Positions 45,970-56,976 of a DNA stretch of 64,000 nt are shown here, piece by piece (position 1 is the stretch's first letter; the number at the start of each line of letters is the position of its first letter). A program made the translations under genes and the position numbers. The DNA is from Ryuthela nishihirai (Eukaryota > Arthropoda > Arachnida > Araneae > Heptathelidae): positions 18,005,801 through 18,069,800 of the forward strand of contig JAWZYU010000019.1 in assembly GCA_038380435.1 (NCBI GenBank), given 5' to 3'. A model generated the notes under the pieces. It had not been told where the DNA came from, searched no databases, and saw only the letters and a list, made by a program, of their open reading frames with translations.

Positions 45970-46714
45970 CAGAAATACATGTGGCTGATGATTTATTTTA
46001 TTTTTATACTGATTTTATGACAAAATTAAAAAGTCAATGTCTCTTCGAACGAAAAATATTAGAAATACTAATAGAAACTGAAAATGCGTGGGTAAAAGTA
46101 TTATAAAATCAAAAAGACATTCATTTTTTAAAGATAGAAAACACGTAAATATTAATCAAAAGCCCCATTATGCTTATTTTTAAATACTACAAACTGATTA
46201 AAAGGTTACAATTATAATTAAAAATATTTTTACTTATTTTTTTCACAATTTCACGAAATATTTGAATGATTCTGAATCCGAGCTCAGCTCTATTGCTTAG
46301 GAATCATAAAGGTGCTATTCTAATGGGCTTCTCTTGAAAAATCTACTGCTGTTTTCAATTTCATCGTGACTTGCTAACCGAAAATGCTAAACCGAAAATG
46401 CGTGGGTATTATAAAATATTATAAGTATTATAAAATCAAAAAGACATTCATTTTTTAAAGATAGAAAACACGTAAATATTAATCAAAAGCCCCATTATGC
46501 TTATTTTTAAATACTACAAACTGATTAAAAGGTTACAATTATAATAAAAAATATTTTTACTTATTTTTTTCACAATTTCACGAAATATTTGAATGATTCT
46601 GAATCCGAGCTCACCTCTATTGCTTAAGAATCATAAAGGTGCTATTCTAATGGGCTTCTCTTGAAAAATCTACTGCTGTTTTCAATTTCATCGTGACTTG
46701 CTAACCCGTGTGAA
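45970..46714. repeat. Duplicated block with internal 310-bp tandem copy
   Basis: 46083-46390 and 46392-46706 are near-identical (aaagacattcattttttaaa to gctgttttcaatttcatcgt). A diverged single copy lies at 50530-51035, before a similar LINE fragment, so the whole arrangement was duplicated. Confidence 0.9.
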
Positions 46715-47140
46715 CAGGTGCCCAAGATACCTTATATCAGTTGGTAGATAATCTTGGTCAGAGGATATCGCAGGTACTTAATCCTTGCTTCTAGTGGCAC
46801 CACCACCTACACTGGACTATTTCTTAGGCAGATCAGTTTCTCTTTGAATTCCATGGTGTGCAAAAAAGTGCCGCTCATAGGTAAAACAACCCAAAACAAC
46901 CCAACTCTTTGAATTCTGGTTCTTCGAAAAATCAGCATGTTAATGTAGTGCATAAATTTCCTGCCTACATTACTGGGTTCAGCATTTAGCGGTGTGGGGT
47001 GAATGGGTCGCTGCCACATGGGTATAGTTAGGGGGCTATTACATATCTTTTGGCCTCCGTCTTTCACAGAAAACCTAGTTTCTTCAAACATTGTAATAAA
47101 ATATCTTTTCAACAGGTAACTGGAATGAGAGGTTTCTGCA
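46715..47140 (+). mobile_element. LINE fragment related to the 24.9 kb LINE
   Basis: Matches, with strong divergence, the LINE part just before the endonuclease: ggtagataatcttggtcaga, then a ggggtgaatgggtcgctgcc stretch and agtttcttcaaacattgtaa. It is interrupted by a SINE-A tail at 46852-46904. Confidence 0.75.
46852..46904 (+). mobile_element. 53-bp SINE-A tail insertion with 12-bp TSD
   Basis: Only the last part of SINE-A is present: catggtgtgcaaaaaagtgc, cgctcataggtaaaacaacc, and the repeated end. CTCTTTGAATTC occurs at 46840-46851 and 46905-46916, so this is a complete, extremely 5'-truncated insertion. Confidence 0.93.
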
Positions 47141-48177
47141 TCACAGACCCTACACGATCATTGGTATAATGTTTTGGAGATATTATATATATTTCAGTAT
47201 CTCCTATTTTTGCTTACTATTACCAAAACAACAGAATTTCTTGAAGTAAAAAATGATAAAACACACTCAGATCTGGAGTATCAAATGCTATCATTTATGT
47301 GACATTCGTTTAAAGACACCTAGTGTCAATTTCTTTAGCCTTTTGGAAATAAATTAAAAATTCTTTAGCAGATTGTATAGAAATTCTTACAGAATTACTT
47401 TTCGTATTCTTCGAAAATCCCAATAGCTCAATACTGGCTCTATCGATGAAAAATGACAGAATTTAGAACAGATATTGCACATGACCTATTATACCAGAAA
47501 TATGAACTTTTTGTGATAGAGTGTGGCGGTCAGGAGACTTATATTGGCAGCAATCATTTGTCTCCTCACCCCCTAGTGGGGGGTGGTAATATTTTTTAAG
47601 AGATAAATGAAAAATTATTTTTCGTGTAACCTAGGTACTAGTAAAATACTGTCAACTCTCGTTAACTCGAAACAGAAAAGAAACAAAATCACTTCGAATT
47701 ATCGAATCTGTGCTAAAATGACACATAAGCAGTTTAAAATCCGTTACAGAACACGCAACATATACCCATATATTGGAAAGGTTTTGCTCTTGCATTTAGT
47801 AAACCGTTTTAACAACTTTACTGATCTATATCAGGAAATTCTACAAGACACATTCTTTTTCTTTTTCCTTTATCGCATTCTAGCAGTTACAGTACCATAT
47901 CTTTGTTCTTTAAATGGTTGACAGAGTACAGCTACGAATACCGAATTGTTTGACAATATATTTTTTCTTCTTTCTGCAGCTTTCAACAGCTATGTTCATC
48001 TTTCTTTATCCCTTAATGACAAGGAATTAAACTTATGCTTTCTACCATTGTAATATAATTAAATGCAAAAAGATAAATTAGCTCACCAAGAGATATTAGC
48101 TCTAAACTGAAATTAAACCAGCATTTTCTATGGCGAATGGTAGGAATGCTTACCTGTGAGTCGTGCGGGAAAGTAGT
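47141..48177. other. AT-rich stretch, no gene seen
   Basis: A minus-strand sequence at 48150-48175 ends in a good-looking donor (cacag|gtaagc), but the frame that would join DNAAF11 meets a stop at once, so it is not called. Confidence 0.4.
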
Positions 48178-48185
48178 GTCTAGAG

Positions 48186-48589
48186 CAGTGGATCTCAACC
48201 TTTTATGCTTCACGTACCGCTTGGAAATGTGTATGTAACTGACGTACCCCTTATATAGATAGATAAAACTATAGTTATAGTATAGCAATGGGAATAAAAT
48301 AAAACGTTTATAAATATATATACACATTAAATTGTATTCAAAAATTACATTAATCGATAAACACAAAAAATGACATAAGCAATTTAAAAAATCTTATAAA
48401 ATTATAAACATTTTACTGGGTAATCAGTGAAATGGTTGGGCTTGTTTACGCTTGCACAGTTCATTAATGGTTGGGGCCAACTTACTGACTTTGTTACTAG
48501 ATCTAGCGACTTTTGAGCTCTCACGGCGTACCCCAAAAACCTTTTACCGCATACCCAAGGGGTACCCGTAACCACGTTGAGAACTCCTA
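48186..48589. mobile_element. hAT-like MITE, about 404 bp
   Basis: Left end CAGTGGATCTCAACCTTTTA and right end (reverse complement taggagttctcaacgtggtt) are hAT-like. Internal gtacccc motifs recur near both ends. Flanks GTCTAGAG and CTATAGAT match at 5 of 8 positions. Confidence 0.75.
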
Positions 48590-48866
48590 CTATAGATTAT
48601 ATACCAACCTACCTATCCACTGTTTACCTACCTACCTACTTTCCACTATTCTACCACATATCCACTATATATCTACCTAATCACCTATCTATATATCGAC
48701 TGTTTACCTACCAATTTATGTATCTACCTATCCACTTCTTTATCTATCGACTTATCTATCTACCTACAGATTTATCTATCCATCTACTCACATCCATCTC
48801 CTCCATAGTCATTTACCTATACCCATCCACCCGTTTACCTATCTATCTAGATACCTACCTATCTGC
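48590..48866. repeat. Degenerate (CTAC/CTAT)n array, part 1
   Basis: Tetranucleotide-like array (acctacctacctac, tatctatctac). The open frame over it is a low-complexity Tyr/Pro/Leu/Thr translation. The array continues at 49128 and 49642 after two MITE insertions. Confidence 0.92.
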
Positions 48867-49119
48867 CAGAGGCAAAGCGTAGTACAGATAAGACTTCGCA
48901 GTTGATGAAACGATGATTCTCGTAGATTATTGGCTGATTGAGCTATCAGTAACTTTTAAATCAACCAATGATATATGATGTAACTGTTGGTCCATGACAC
49001 TATTGGCTGATTGACAATTAACTGGTAATTCGGTAAATATGAGATACCTGTAAAAATCATAGATATCTCAACTGCGCAGTCTCAAAGTCTCAATTGCTTC
49101 CATTCACGCCTCGCGCTTG
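48867..49119. mobile_element. 255-bp hAT MITE (family X), copy 2
   Basis: Begins CAGAGGCAAAGCGTAG and ends gcctcgcgcttg. CTATCTGC flanks it exactly at 48859-48866 and 49120-49127. Inserted into the CTAC array. Confidence 0.93.
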
Positions 49120-49127
49120 CTATCTGC

Positions 49128-49378
49128 ATACTCAACTATCCATCTACCCACATAACTACCCCCATAGTTATCAACCCGCCCACCCACCTATGCAACTAAC
49201 CATCTACCTACCCATCCATTTATCTACCTATCCATCTTTCTCTACATATTCATCCATCCAACCGCTTACCTCCTCACCCATCTACCTGCCTTCATATTCA
49301 TCTATCCATTTACACATGTTCCTATCTGCCTGCCTGTTGCCTAGACATCTATTTATCTGTGGCTGCCTGCATACCTAC
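49128..49378. repeat. Degenerate (CTAC/CCAT)n array, part 2
   Basis: Continues the array of 48590-48866 with more CCATC and CTGCC variants. Confidence 0.88.
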
Positions 49379-49641
49379 CAGTGGCGAAGCGTAGTGGAAG
49401 CAATTGAGACAATGAGACTGTGCAGTTCACGAAATGATGATTCTCGTAGATCATTGGCTGATTGAGGTATCAGCCACTGTTCAATCAACCAGCGATCTGT
49501 CATGCAATTGTTGATCCATGACACTATTGTCTAATTAACATGTAACCGATAATTCGGAAGATCAATCACCTGTAAGATTTATAGATGTCTAAACTGCGCA
49601 GTCTCAAGGTCTAAACTGCTTCCACTAAAGCTTCGCGCCTG
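49379..49641. mobile_element. 255-bp hAT MITE (family X), copy 3
   Basis: Starts CAGTGGCGAAGCGTAGTG and ends cttcgcgcctg. Flanks ATACCTAC and CTACTTAT are a plausible decayed TSD in the repeat array. Confidence 0.9.
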
Positions 49642-49790
49642 CTACTTATCTATTTAACCAACTACTTGTCATCTAATCTACCCATCTGTCTGTATAACAA
49701 CCTCATATCTATCTTACTAACCAACTATCCATTTACTACTTAGCTATCACTCTGTCTGTCTGTCTTTTTATCTGTCTCTCTACACACACA
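49642..49790. repeat. Degenerate CTAT/CTGT array, part 3
   Basis: The array fades into ctgtctgtctgtctttttat and tctctctacacacaca. Confidence 0.85.
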
Positions 49791-49841
49791 TATGGCCTGT
49801 GAATGTTAGTTAGGAATATACTGGAAAGGAAAAATGTTTAT

Positions 49842-49948
49842 TTTTCAAATTGGCCCGCGACTTCCAAAAGGTTGAGCACCCCTGCTCTAAGCAATTAGAC
49901 AATCGTGTGGTCAGCAGCAAGATTGTGAAGTTGTCCATTCTTGAGCAG
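49842..49948 (-). repeat. Left arm of a 105-bp inverted repeat (hAT end plus flank)
   Basis: Reverse complement of 50214-50318. It includes a hAT end (aaggttgagcacccctg) followed by CTCTAAGC, the mirror of the TSD at 50266-50273, and by LINE flank (ttcttgagcagg). The inverted copy therefore includes both transposon and target sequence. Confidence 0.88.
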
Positions 49949-49989
49949 GAATATACTGGAAAGGAGATAAGTGCTAAATCCCGTGTGTT

Positions 49990-50240
49990 TGTGCAAAGAA
50001 CCAGCCAGGCCTAACACCTAATGTCTGACCCCGCCTTCTCGTAGTGCAGGATGTTAGTACCTTTCAAAAGAGATATTCTCTTCTGGAAGGGAACCGAAGA
50101 GAGGTACTACCAGATCAGTGAGGCGTACAGATCTGGTCATCTAACGGCATATTTTCTGCCGCTCAGAGGTAAAACAACCCAACCCAAGCCATATTTTCTT
50201 TCTTTATGTGCCCTGCTCAAGAATGGACAACTTTAAAATC
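49990..50240 (+). mobile_element. LINE 5' fragment with a SINE-A tail inside
   Basis: Text such as cctaatgtctgaccccgcct, tcgtagtgcaggatgttagt and ccctgctcaagaatggacaa matches the LINE 5' part at 22580-22780, diverged. Confidence 0.82.
50158..50189 (+). mobile_element. 32-bp SINE-A tail insertion with 10-bp TSD
   Basis: Only gccgctcagaggtaaaacaa plus cccaacccaagc of SINE-A is present. CATATTTTCT is repeated exactly at 50148-50157 and 50190-50199. This is the shortest SINE insertion in the window. Confidence 0.9.
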
Positions 50241-50273
50241 TTGCTGCTGACACGATTGTATAATTGCTTAGAG

Positions 50274-50425
50274 CAGGGGTGCTCAACCTTTTGGAAGTCG
50301 CCAGCCAATTTGAAAGTTTGGCACATGTGGTATTATACATATATATTATAATATTTTTTGGAAGCTTCGTCATATTCGCAGGCCACAATTAAGGGTCCGG
50401 CAGGAGGCCATCTTTGAGCACCCTG
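50274..50425. mobile_element. hAT MITE with perfect 8-bp TSD
   Basis: Ends CAGGGGTGCTCAACC and (reverse complement) CAGGGTGCTCAAAG. GCTTAGAG is exact at 50266-50273 and 50426-50433. The inner sequence includes two further inverted pieces around gcaggccac. Confidence 0.92.
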
Positions 50426-50529
50426 GCTTAGAGCATGTTACTAGGGATCACTTTAGACACAGTTATTCTAGGCCGAAACCGCCTGAATCCGGACGAGCCT
50501 GATTTCGGAAAATAGGTTTTCTGACGCAT

Positions 50530-51035
50530 CATATTAAACAGATGTGCAAATGATTTGTTTTATTCCTAGAATTAATTTTATTCATTTCATGACATAATTA
50601 AGATGTTAATGATTTTTGGGACGAAAAATGTTAGAAATAGTAGTAGAAACCGAAAGTATTCTGTGTAACAGTATTTTAAACTCGAAGGCTCATTCAGTTT
50701 TTAAAGATAAAAAATACGAAAATATTAATCAATAGCAGCATGATGCTTAATTTTAATTACTAGAGACCGATTAAAAGGTTGAAATTATAATAAAAAATAT
50801 TTCATATTGTTACTTATTTTTTTTATACAAATACAAGGGATATTTGATATTTGAATGATTATGAGCAGGAGCCCGAACTCATCTCTACTATTTTGAGCAC
50901 CGAGCTCGAAATGATTTCCAATGATTACAGATCTTTAACTTGCTACGCTGCTGTGCTTCTGTTGTTAAAAAATCTACTGCTGTGTTTGCAGTTTGTTTGT
51001 GGGTTACGGGCCCGAAATAACAGGTTCTTAAGATA
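50530..51035. repeat. Second copy of the 46-kb duplicated block
   Basis: Matches 45960-46714 in order, with divergence: gacgaaaaatgttagaaata, attaaaaggttgaaattata, aaaatctactgctgt. Confidence 0.85.
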
Positions 51036-51360
51036 TCTTATATCATCTGGTGAATAATCTTGGTCAGAGGCTATTATCCTCACTCCTCATGGCATCACCA
51101 ACCTACAATCGAGTAATGCGTCTCAGACAGATTAGTTTCTCTTTGGATTCTAGTTCTTGAAAAGTCCAGTTTTAAAGGGGTGCCTGTATTTCCTACCTAC
51201 ATTAGTGGGTTAAGCGTTTAGTGGTGGGGAGAAGGAGTCTGCCCCATGGCAATGGTTAAGGAGCTGCTACATATTGTTTGTCCCACCTTTCACAACAAAT
51301 CTAGTTTCTTAAAAAATCCTATAATAATTTCCTTTCCACAGGTACCTGTACAAGGTTCCA
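51036..51360 (+). mobile_element. LINE fragment, partner of 46715-47140
   Basis: Shares cttatatcatctggtgaata, atcttggtcagagg and a tttctaaaaaat-type end with the 46.7 kb fragment and with LINE copy 1 near 24900-25150. Confidence 0.75.
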
Positions 51361-53519
51361 CAGGTACGTATACAACTGGAGTTCGACAAGACCAGTGATT
51401 TCCAGGAGATTTTATCTCCTTTCTTCTTTACTTTGTATATTGATTGCATTATAGGGGCAAGGGTCATAATCTAAAGAGATCCAGAGACTTGAAAATTTCT
51501 GAAATTGTATTGTGGCTGGTAAATTGTAATTGTATCTGGCTCCTTTAGCAAATGATGTTCACGAGATAAACATCTGCATTTGGGAAGTTGTTCAGAACGG
51601 TAATAGAGGGAGCTTTGGTAATAAACAGATAAAAATCTTAAGCATGGGAGAGACGGGTTTGTCAAGGCCTGGATGCATGTTATTAAGAGAACTCCACTTT
51701 CCGTATCAGGCACGTAGAACTCACCGACTCTAGTATATAATAAACAATATATATATATGTGTAAATATGAAGTGTAATCATCAACATTGAAATGTCAGTA
51801 TAATTAAATCGAGCAGGTGAACAAAATATATTCTTTATAATGAAATGAAATAAAAATAAAGCGCTATGATAGTTACACCCAAAATAATAATTACGGAAAA
51901 AATTTACAGTGTATTACAGTTTACAGCTTGAAAACAGTCGGTAATTTCTTAATTATCTGTTCCAACAATACATCTCTCCTGAAGTCTTAAATGATGTCGC
52001 AAACTTCTAACATATTTTCCGGAATATATTTCCTTGCCATAAGGAAGACGGCGAAGACTTAGCGTTAGGTTTAATAAAAAATTTCCTATGTTGCTATAAT
52101 GTTTAAGGATTTTTTTGCAGATTTCTTATTCTGATCATACTTTTTGTATCGATCGTTTCGTTAAAATGAAACATTTTTACCTAGAGAGGCATAGCAAATA
52201 CGCCGGGGTCGGGAAAAAATTTCGTTATACTGAATATTTCTTTACTCTGACGTTCGCCGTGTCAACATTTCACTCTAGATATAATAATAATATATGTAGG
52301 TAGGTATATTACAGAGATATATTTCATACTCGGAAAACACCACTTTGACTCTCAAGGCCAGTAGCATCCCTTTGCTCTGTGGTTGTTAAACTTCTGGCTT
52401 TATGTCTAAATCATAAATAAAGCATGCAGTTCAGAAATATTGACCTATAGGTATACATAGAGAGACATATAAAATATTAAATAATTACGGAAAAATAATA
52501 TGCAGATTAATTGAATATTTCTTTCATAGAAAGTATTAATCTTTAAAGTGTTAAAGGCATTTTTTCAGCGTTTTTAATATTTTAAAGCCATCGAATACCA
52601 TCTTTTGTCCTAGCTCTTAGGGTACTCAAAACCCATGCTGCACAGCTATATGACAATGTATCACGAATTCAACAGACATTTTCATTGCAATACACATATC
52701 CCTTAGTTTTAGAGTTTTATTTTTATTTAATTTCATGAAAAATGGGTGAAATATGCGCAAGTCTCATAATTTTTGACTTCCATTACCCTTATTAGAATTT
52801 TCAAAGGAAGGGTGGGATTTGGGGCACTTGATACCCGCCCCAAGATCGGGCCCTGTTTGCGCAATATATTGGGCATTAAGAAGTGTGGCTTCATAAAGAA
52901 TAATAAGGTTAGGCGAAAGAGTCATCCTTCGTTCTTTGAACGGTGTTTTTTAACCCTTATCTTACTGGCCCGATCATGTATGAACAGCATTATGTTCCCT
53001 CTACACAAGGCCTGTTGCCCATATGAAGGCTGCTGCCAACGTCGTGCGAAGTGTGTGCACAGCACACCTACGGCTATTTTAAGGACTACACTTTAATAAA
53101 AATAATAAATAAAAAATAAATACCACTTAAAATATTAAATAAAAATATAAATTATCGCAGTATTATTACAGATTATAGAATGATGGAATAATCGCAGTTA
53201 ATTATATCTATTTTAGTGGTGAGGATGAAACTCCCTCCCTCTTTAGTGAATTCTCTGAAGCATGCATTTCTTTGAATCTCCTTCGCACCTTACGCAGATT
53301 CTGACCGTGAACTGCTGCATATGTCCTTTATTTTAACTGAACCCATCGAAGTATTTAGAAAGGGAGACTGAAGAGCTCAAACCATTTGACTCTCTCACGT
53401 TTATGTATTTTCTGGTTGAAAGCGATATTACAATGCGATCGTTTTAGTTCCAGTTTTCTTTCCCTCAAAAAAACTGCATAAGACATTTCGAACTGTAGAT
53501 GAAATGGTTAGCATTTCTG
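51361..53519. other. Long stretch without recognised genes
   Basis: AT-rich, with a (TA)n tract at 51748. The plus open frame at 52773-53096 is Cys-rich at its end but has no recognised family or splice context. Confidence 0.4.
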
Positions 53520-53745
53520 CATTGACATCTCTTGATCGGATTTGAAACTATCGCTTTATTTTTCATTAGATTTGAAACTATTATAGCGTTTGTCACCGGA
53601 TTTGAAATTATCGTATAGTTTTTCAACGAAATTGAAACTTTTTATCAATTGTTATCGGATTTCAAATATTCAATCATTTATCATCGGATTTGAAACTATT
53701 GTATCATTTGTCATCGAATTTGAAACTATCATTTCACTTAACAAG
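53520..53745. repeat. Degenerate tandem repeat, about 33-36-bp unit, 6 copies
   Basis: The unit atcggatttgaaactattgt followed by atcatttgtc is repeated with substitutions. Confidence 0.88.
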
Positions 53746-54061
53746 AGAAACATAAGAGAAAGTTAGATTGGAATCGAAAGTAAAACTCAGATTCTGTGTA
53801 GACTCTCAGATTCAGACTCTCCTTTTGTGTCACGAAGGTGAAATGCGTAATCATTTACAAGTATTTTCGTTAACGATTTTCTACTGATTTTCGCTCATCA
53901 TTTCTCGGTTTGTCAGTTGGTAGATTGTCAAAATAGTTCCTCCACCATATCTTTCGAACGAGACGGCAAACTTAATGATTTATGTGTCAAATCAAAGCTT
54001 GTGAAGCGGGAGTATTTTATGCTATTAAAATTTATCCCGATGCTTTCTTCCTCTCCTGCCC

Positions 54062-54255
54062 TAGCCGTCCCGTGGCCGAGTGCTAATCGTGCTTGACTAC
54101 TGCTCAAAAAGTACATGGGGTCGAGGCGCATGGATGTTTGTGTTGTTTTTCTGCTGAGGTCTGGGGTCATCCTCTCAGACCTCAGCAGGCGTATAAACTG
54201 ACAGTATCTGCCAGACCTCTGTGGCAAACAGCTGCATGAGGGAATATTTATTTTA
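54062..54255 (+). mobile_element. SINE-B copy
   Basis: Head tagccgtcccgtggccgagt, decayed B box (ggggtcgaggc), body and end gtggcaaacagctgcatgag followed by atttattttat. Confidence 0.88.
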
Positions 54256-54570
54256 TATTATTATGTCTTCTTCCACTAAAGAAGGGGGAATGTGAAAACA
54301 ATTGTTCCGCTATATTTTCGTAAAGGGAAGGCCAAAAGCAACAGGCTATGACTGAAATGAAAGCATGCAAAATGAGGAATGTCGAATAAAATCATATTCA
54401 CCCTACTTTTCTTTCCCTTTAAAAAAGAAGAAATTATGAAATCGTTCTTTTACTATATCTTCCGAACGCGAGGGCCTACAGTTAGGAGTTAGGTGCCAAA
54501 TTAAAGCTCGTATGAGGACCGTAGTAGACAGCTTCGAATTATGCCCCCAACTATTCTCCCCTTTCCCAAA

Positions 54571-54750
54571 ATAAAAAAATACCCCTCAAGCAGCTGTTTG
54601 CCACAGAGGTCTGACAGGAGTCTGTCAGTTTATATGCCACAGTAGGAGGTCTGAGAGGATGACAGGACCTCAGCAGAAAAACGACACATACATCCATGCC
54701 TTACCCGGGGCTCGAACCCAGGTCCCTTAGATCACTAGCCAAGGGGACGG
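54571..54750 (-). mobile_element. SINE-B copy, minus strand
   Basis: Reads antisense from aaataaaaaaatacccctca through gcagctgtttgccacagagg to ggctcgaacccaggtccctt and the decayed head. Nearly full length; no TSD confirmed. Confidence 0.88.
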
Positions 54751-55277
54751 AAATTTCAGGGCGTCGACCTTAATGAGTTAAATCTCAAATTAAACCTTAT
54801 GACATCTCCAATGTCATGGGCTACTTCAAATACAACTCCAAAAATGGTTAAGAAAAAATGTAATCGATGTGTATGAGTCACATATCAGACGAAATTTTCT
54901 GAAGGTCAAACGTTGCACCTACTTGGGTGTAACGTTTATCATCCGATTACAAACTATTGCATCGTTTGTCGACGACCTACAGTCAGTACTATTGACCATT
55001 TAGTGACAAATATATAAATAAAATAAAATAAATACTTATCTTCCTAAATGATTTTAAAAAAGAGAAAAATATTCTTTCCTCGATCTTCGAGTTCGGCTTT
55101 AACAAGTCTTATCTCAAATTAAAGCTTGTTACGTTTCCAATGTCATCGGCTATCTCAAACATGGCTCCAAAGGTGGGGAAATGTACTCAATATTTATGAA
55201 TCTTATATCAAATGAAATTTTCTGAAAGTAGGTGTTTTAGTGGCAAAAAATATAAACAAATTAAAATTAAAAAAAAA

Positions 55278-55530
55278 ATACTAATCTCCCTATAGGGCTC
55301 TAAAAAGAAGAAAATAACCGAAAGCATATCGAGATGGTGCAATCAGTCACTGAATTCGTATTCACTTCAAAGGAAGATAGAACGCCGATTTACCTACTCA
55401 ACAAGATTGCAGGCCCTTTAACTTACTTTGAAGTGAATTCAATGGCTGATTGTATCATCGGTATGTTTTAGGTTAATTTTGCATTTTTTCGGCAGTCTAG
55501 GAAGATAGGTACTTTTAAATGTCTTTAATT
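55278..55530. repeat. Inverted repeat with about 100-bp arms
   Basis: Arm 55278-55378 (aaagcatatcgagatggtgc, ttcgtattcacttcaaagga) pairs imperfectly with 55425-55530 (actttgaagtgaattcaatg, tgattgtatcatcggtatgt). It is probably a fold-back of the local repeat unit. Confidence 0.75.
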
Positions 55531-55570
55531 TATTTACATATTACCTATTTTGATATAGGGTTTTTAAGGA

Positions 55571-56214
55571 TTTTATTGAAATTTTGAAAATAATTTATTT
55601 AATTATTATAACTGTACGTGTCACTGGCTCGACTTTAGAAAAACAATAGTGGGGAGGCAAAATAGAGCCGAACATCGGAAAGAAGAAAGAAAATTTTTCC
55701 GGCAAAATTTTTCTCACAGTTTTAGTAAAATCACTAATACAGTGTTGAACCGCCACGTGGGTCTAGTACATACTGTATACGTTGGAGCATTTAATCTACC
55801 AGTATCTGAAAGTCAGCAAGAGGGATACGACACCATTTGTTCACAAGAAACGTGATCAATTCCTGCTTGTTCGATAGAGCTGGAAAGCGCTACCTCGGAC
55901 ATCGTTCAGAAGTTCCTATAGATTTTCCAGCGGGTTTGATATCTGGTGACTGCAGTGGCCATGGTATCTGAAAATGTTCAGTCTCATGCTCCTAAAACCA
56001 CTGGGCGACTTTATGTGCAATGTGGATAAAATTGTCATCCCGAAAGATATTTTTTTCTTTTCATGGAAGATATATTGAACCATTAGATGAAGATGATCAC
56101 TTAGGACTGTCAAACAGCGATTGGCATTAATCTTGCCTTCTTTTCATTTTGTCTTTTGTTGCCCAACTTTTTTTTTGTTTTAAGAGATAAATGAAAAATT
56201 CGATTTTTAGTTAC
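55571..56214. other. No gene seen
   Basis: Open frames on both strands lack recognised motifs. A decayed transposon is possible at 55900-56120, where the minus frame has a Trp/His-rich look, but I cannot assign it. Confidence 0.35.
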
Positions 56215-56227
56215 TAATGAAATATTA

Positions 56228-56436
56228 GCCGTCCCGTAGCCGAGTGGATAACGCGCTTGGCTACTGATCTACGGGACCTGGGTTCGAGCTCCGGGTAAGG
56301 CATGGATGTTCGTGTTGTTTTCTGCTGAGGTCCTGCCATCCTCTCAGATCTTCTACTATGGCATATAAACTGACAGGCTCCTGTCAGACCTCTGTGGCAA
56401 GCAGCTGCTTGAGGGGGCATTTATTTTATTTATTTT
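56228..56436 (+). mobile_element. SINE-B copy, full length with perfect 13-bp TSD
   Basis: tRNA-like head (gtagccgagtggataacgcg; B box gggttcgagctccgggt), body ending gcagctgcttgagggggc, then a T/A-rich tail. TAATGAAATATTA is exact at 56215-56227 and 56437-56449. This is the reference copy for SINE-B in this window. Confidence 0.95.
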
Positions 56437-56589
56437 TAATGAAATATTAATATTCATATTTTCGGAATCTCCCAACAATTGCAATTTCCACCATCAGAGC
56501 AGAGTAAATATGGAAAATGACAAACCTCTAAACAGTTTGGCTGCTGGGACAGAAGTCGTCAGTTGTCTACTGTTCAAGCAGGCTTTGTG

Positions 56590-56965
56590 GGGCGGGGGCG
56601 CGCCAGGCTCGTAATCTGTACTTCCCAGGTTGAGTCCCAGCTGAGTCAGCGTTGAGATTTATCTCCGCAAAACTTCCCGCCCTGCCCACGGTCAGTAGGG
56701 GACAACCGATGGGCTCGGAAAGGCCGCCATCCGTCGGATGGGCTGTTAAGCCGTGTCCCCGTGTGCGGGAGAGCCATACTCTGTGCACGTTGAAGAACAC
56801 GCTGGATGACCTTGACGGGAGGTTACCATCTGTCTCAAACAGCCGTTCCAGTGGGTCCCCTCCCCCAACTTTCTCTGAGCCTTCGGGGTCCATGTGATCT
56901 GGCCATTTAGCCCATTGTGTGCAAAAAAAGTGCCGCTCAGAGGTAAAACAACCCAACCAACCAAC
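56590..56965 (+). mobile_element. SINE-A copy with A-box deletion
   Basis: About 15 bp covering the A box is missing between ggggcggggg and cgcgccaggctcg. The B box also has a one-base loss (ggttgagtcccagc). Body and tail (acaacccaaccaaccaac) are complete. Flanks CAGGCTTTGTG and CAGGTTTTATG match at 9 of 11 positions. Confidence 0.92.
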
Positions 56966-56976
56966 CAGGTTTTATG

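Larger units (their letters stand above)
53920..55570. repeat. Array of old diverged 300-bp repeats with SINE-B insertions
   Basis: Recurrent landmarks include tatcttycgaacg (53947, 54459), tctcaaattaaa (54783, 55111), catctccaatgtcatgggct / tttccaatgtcatcggctat (54812, 55134), gaaattttctgaaa/ggt (54892, 55218) and acttatcttcctaaatg / actaatctccctatagg (55035, 55280). Two SINE-B copies interrupt it. Confidence 0.75.

Noticed and set aside
48150..48180. Possible DNAAF11 exon with donor cacag|gtaagc on the minus strand
   Set aside because: The exons at 58493 and 42775 already join in phase without it, and the needed frame has a stop (tag) 24 bases upstream of the donor.
48577..48882. Tyr/Pro/Leu-rich 101-codon open frame
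   Set aside because: It is the translation of the (CTAC/CTAT)n array.
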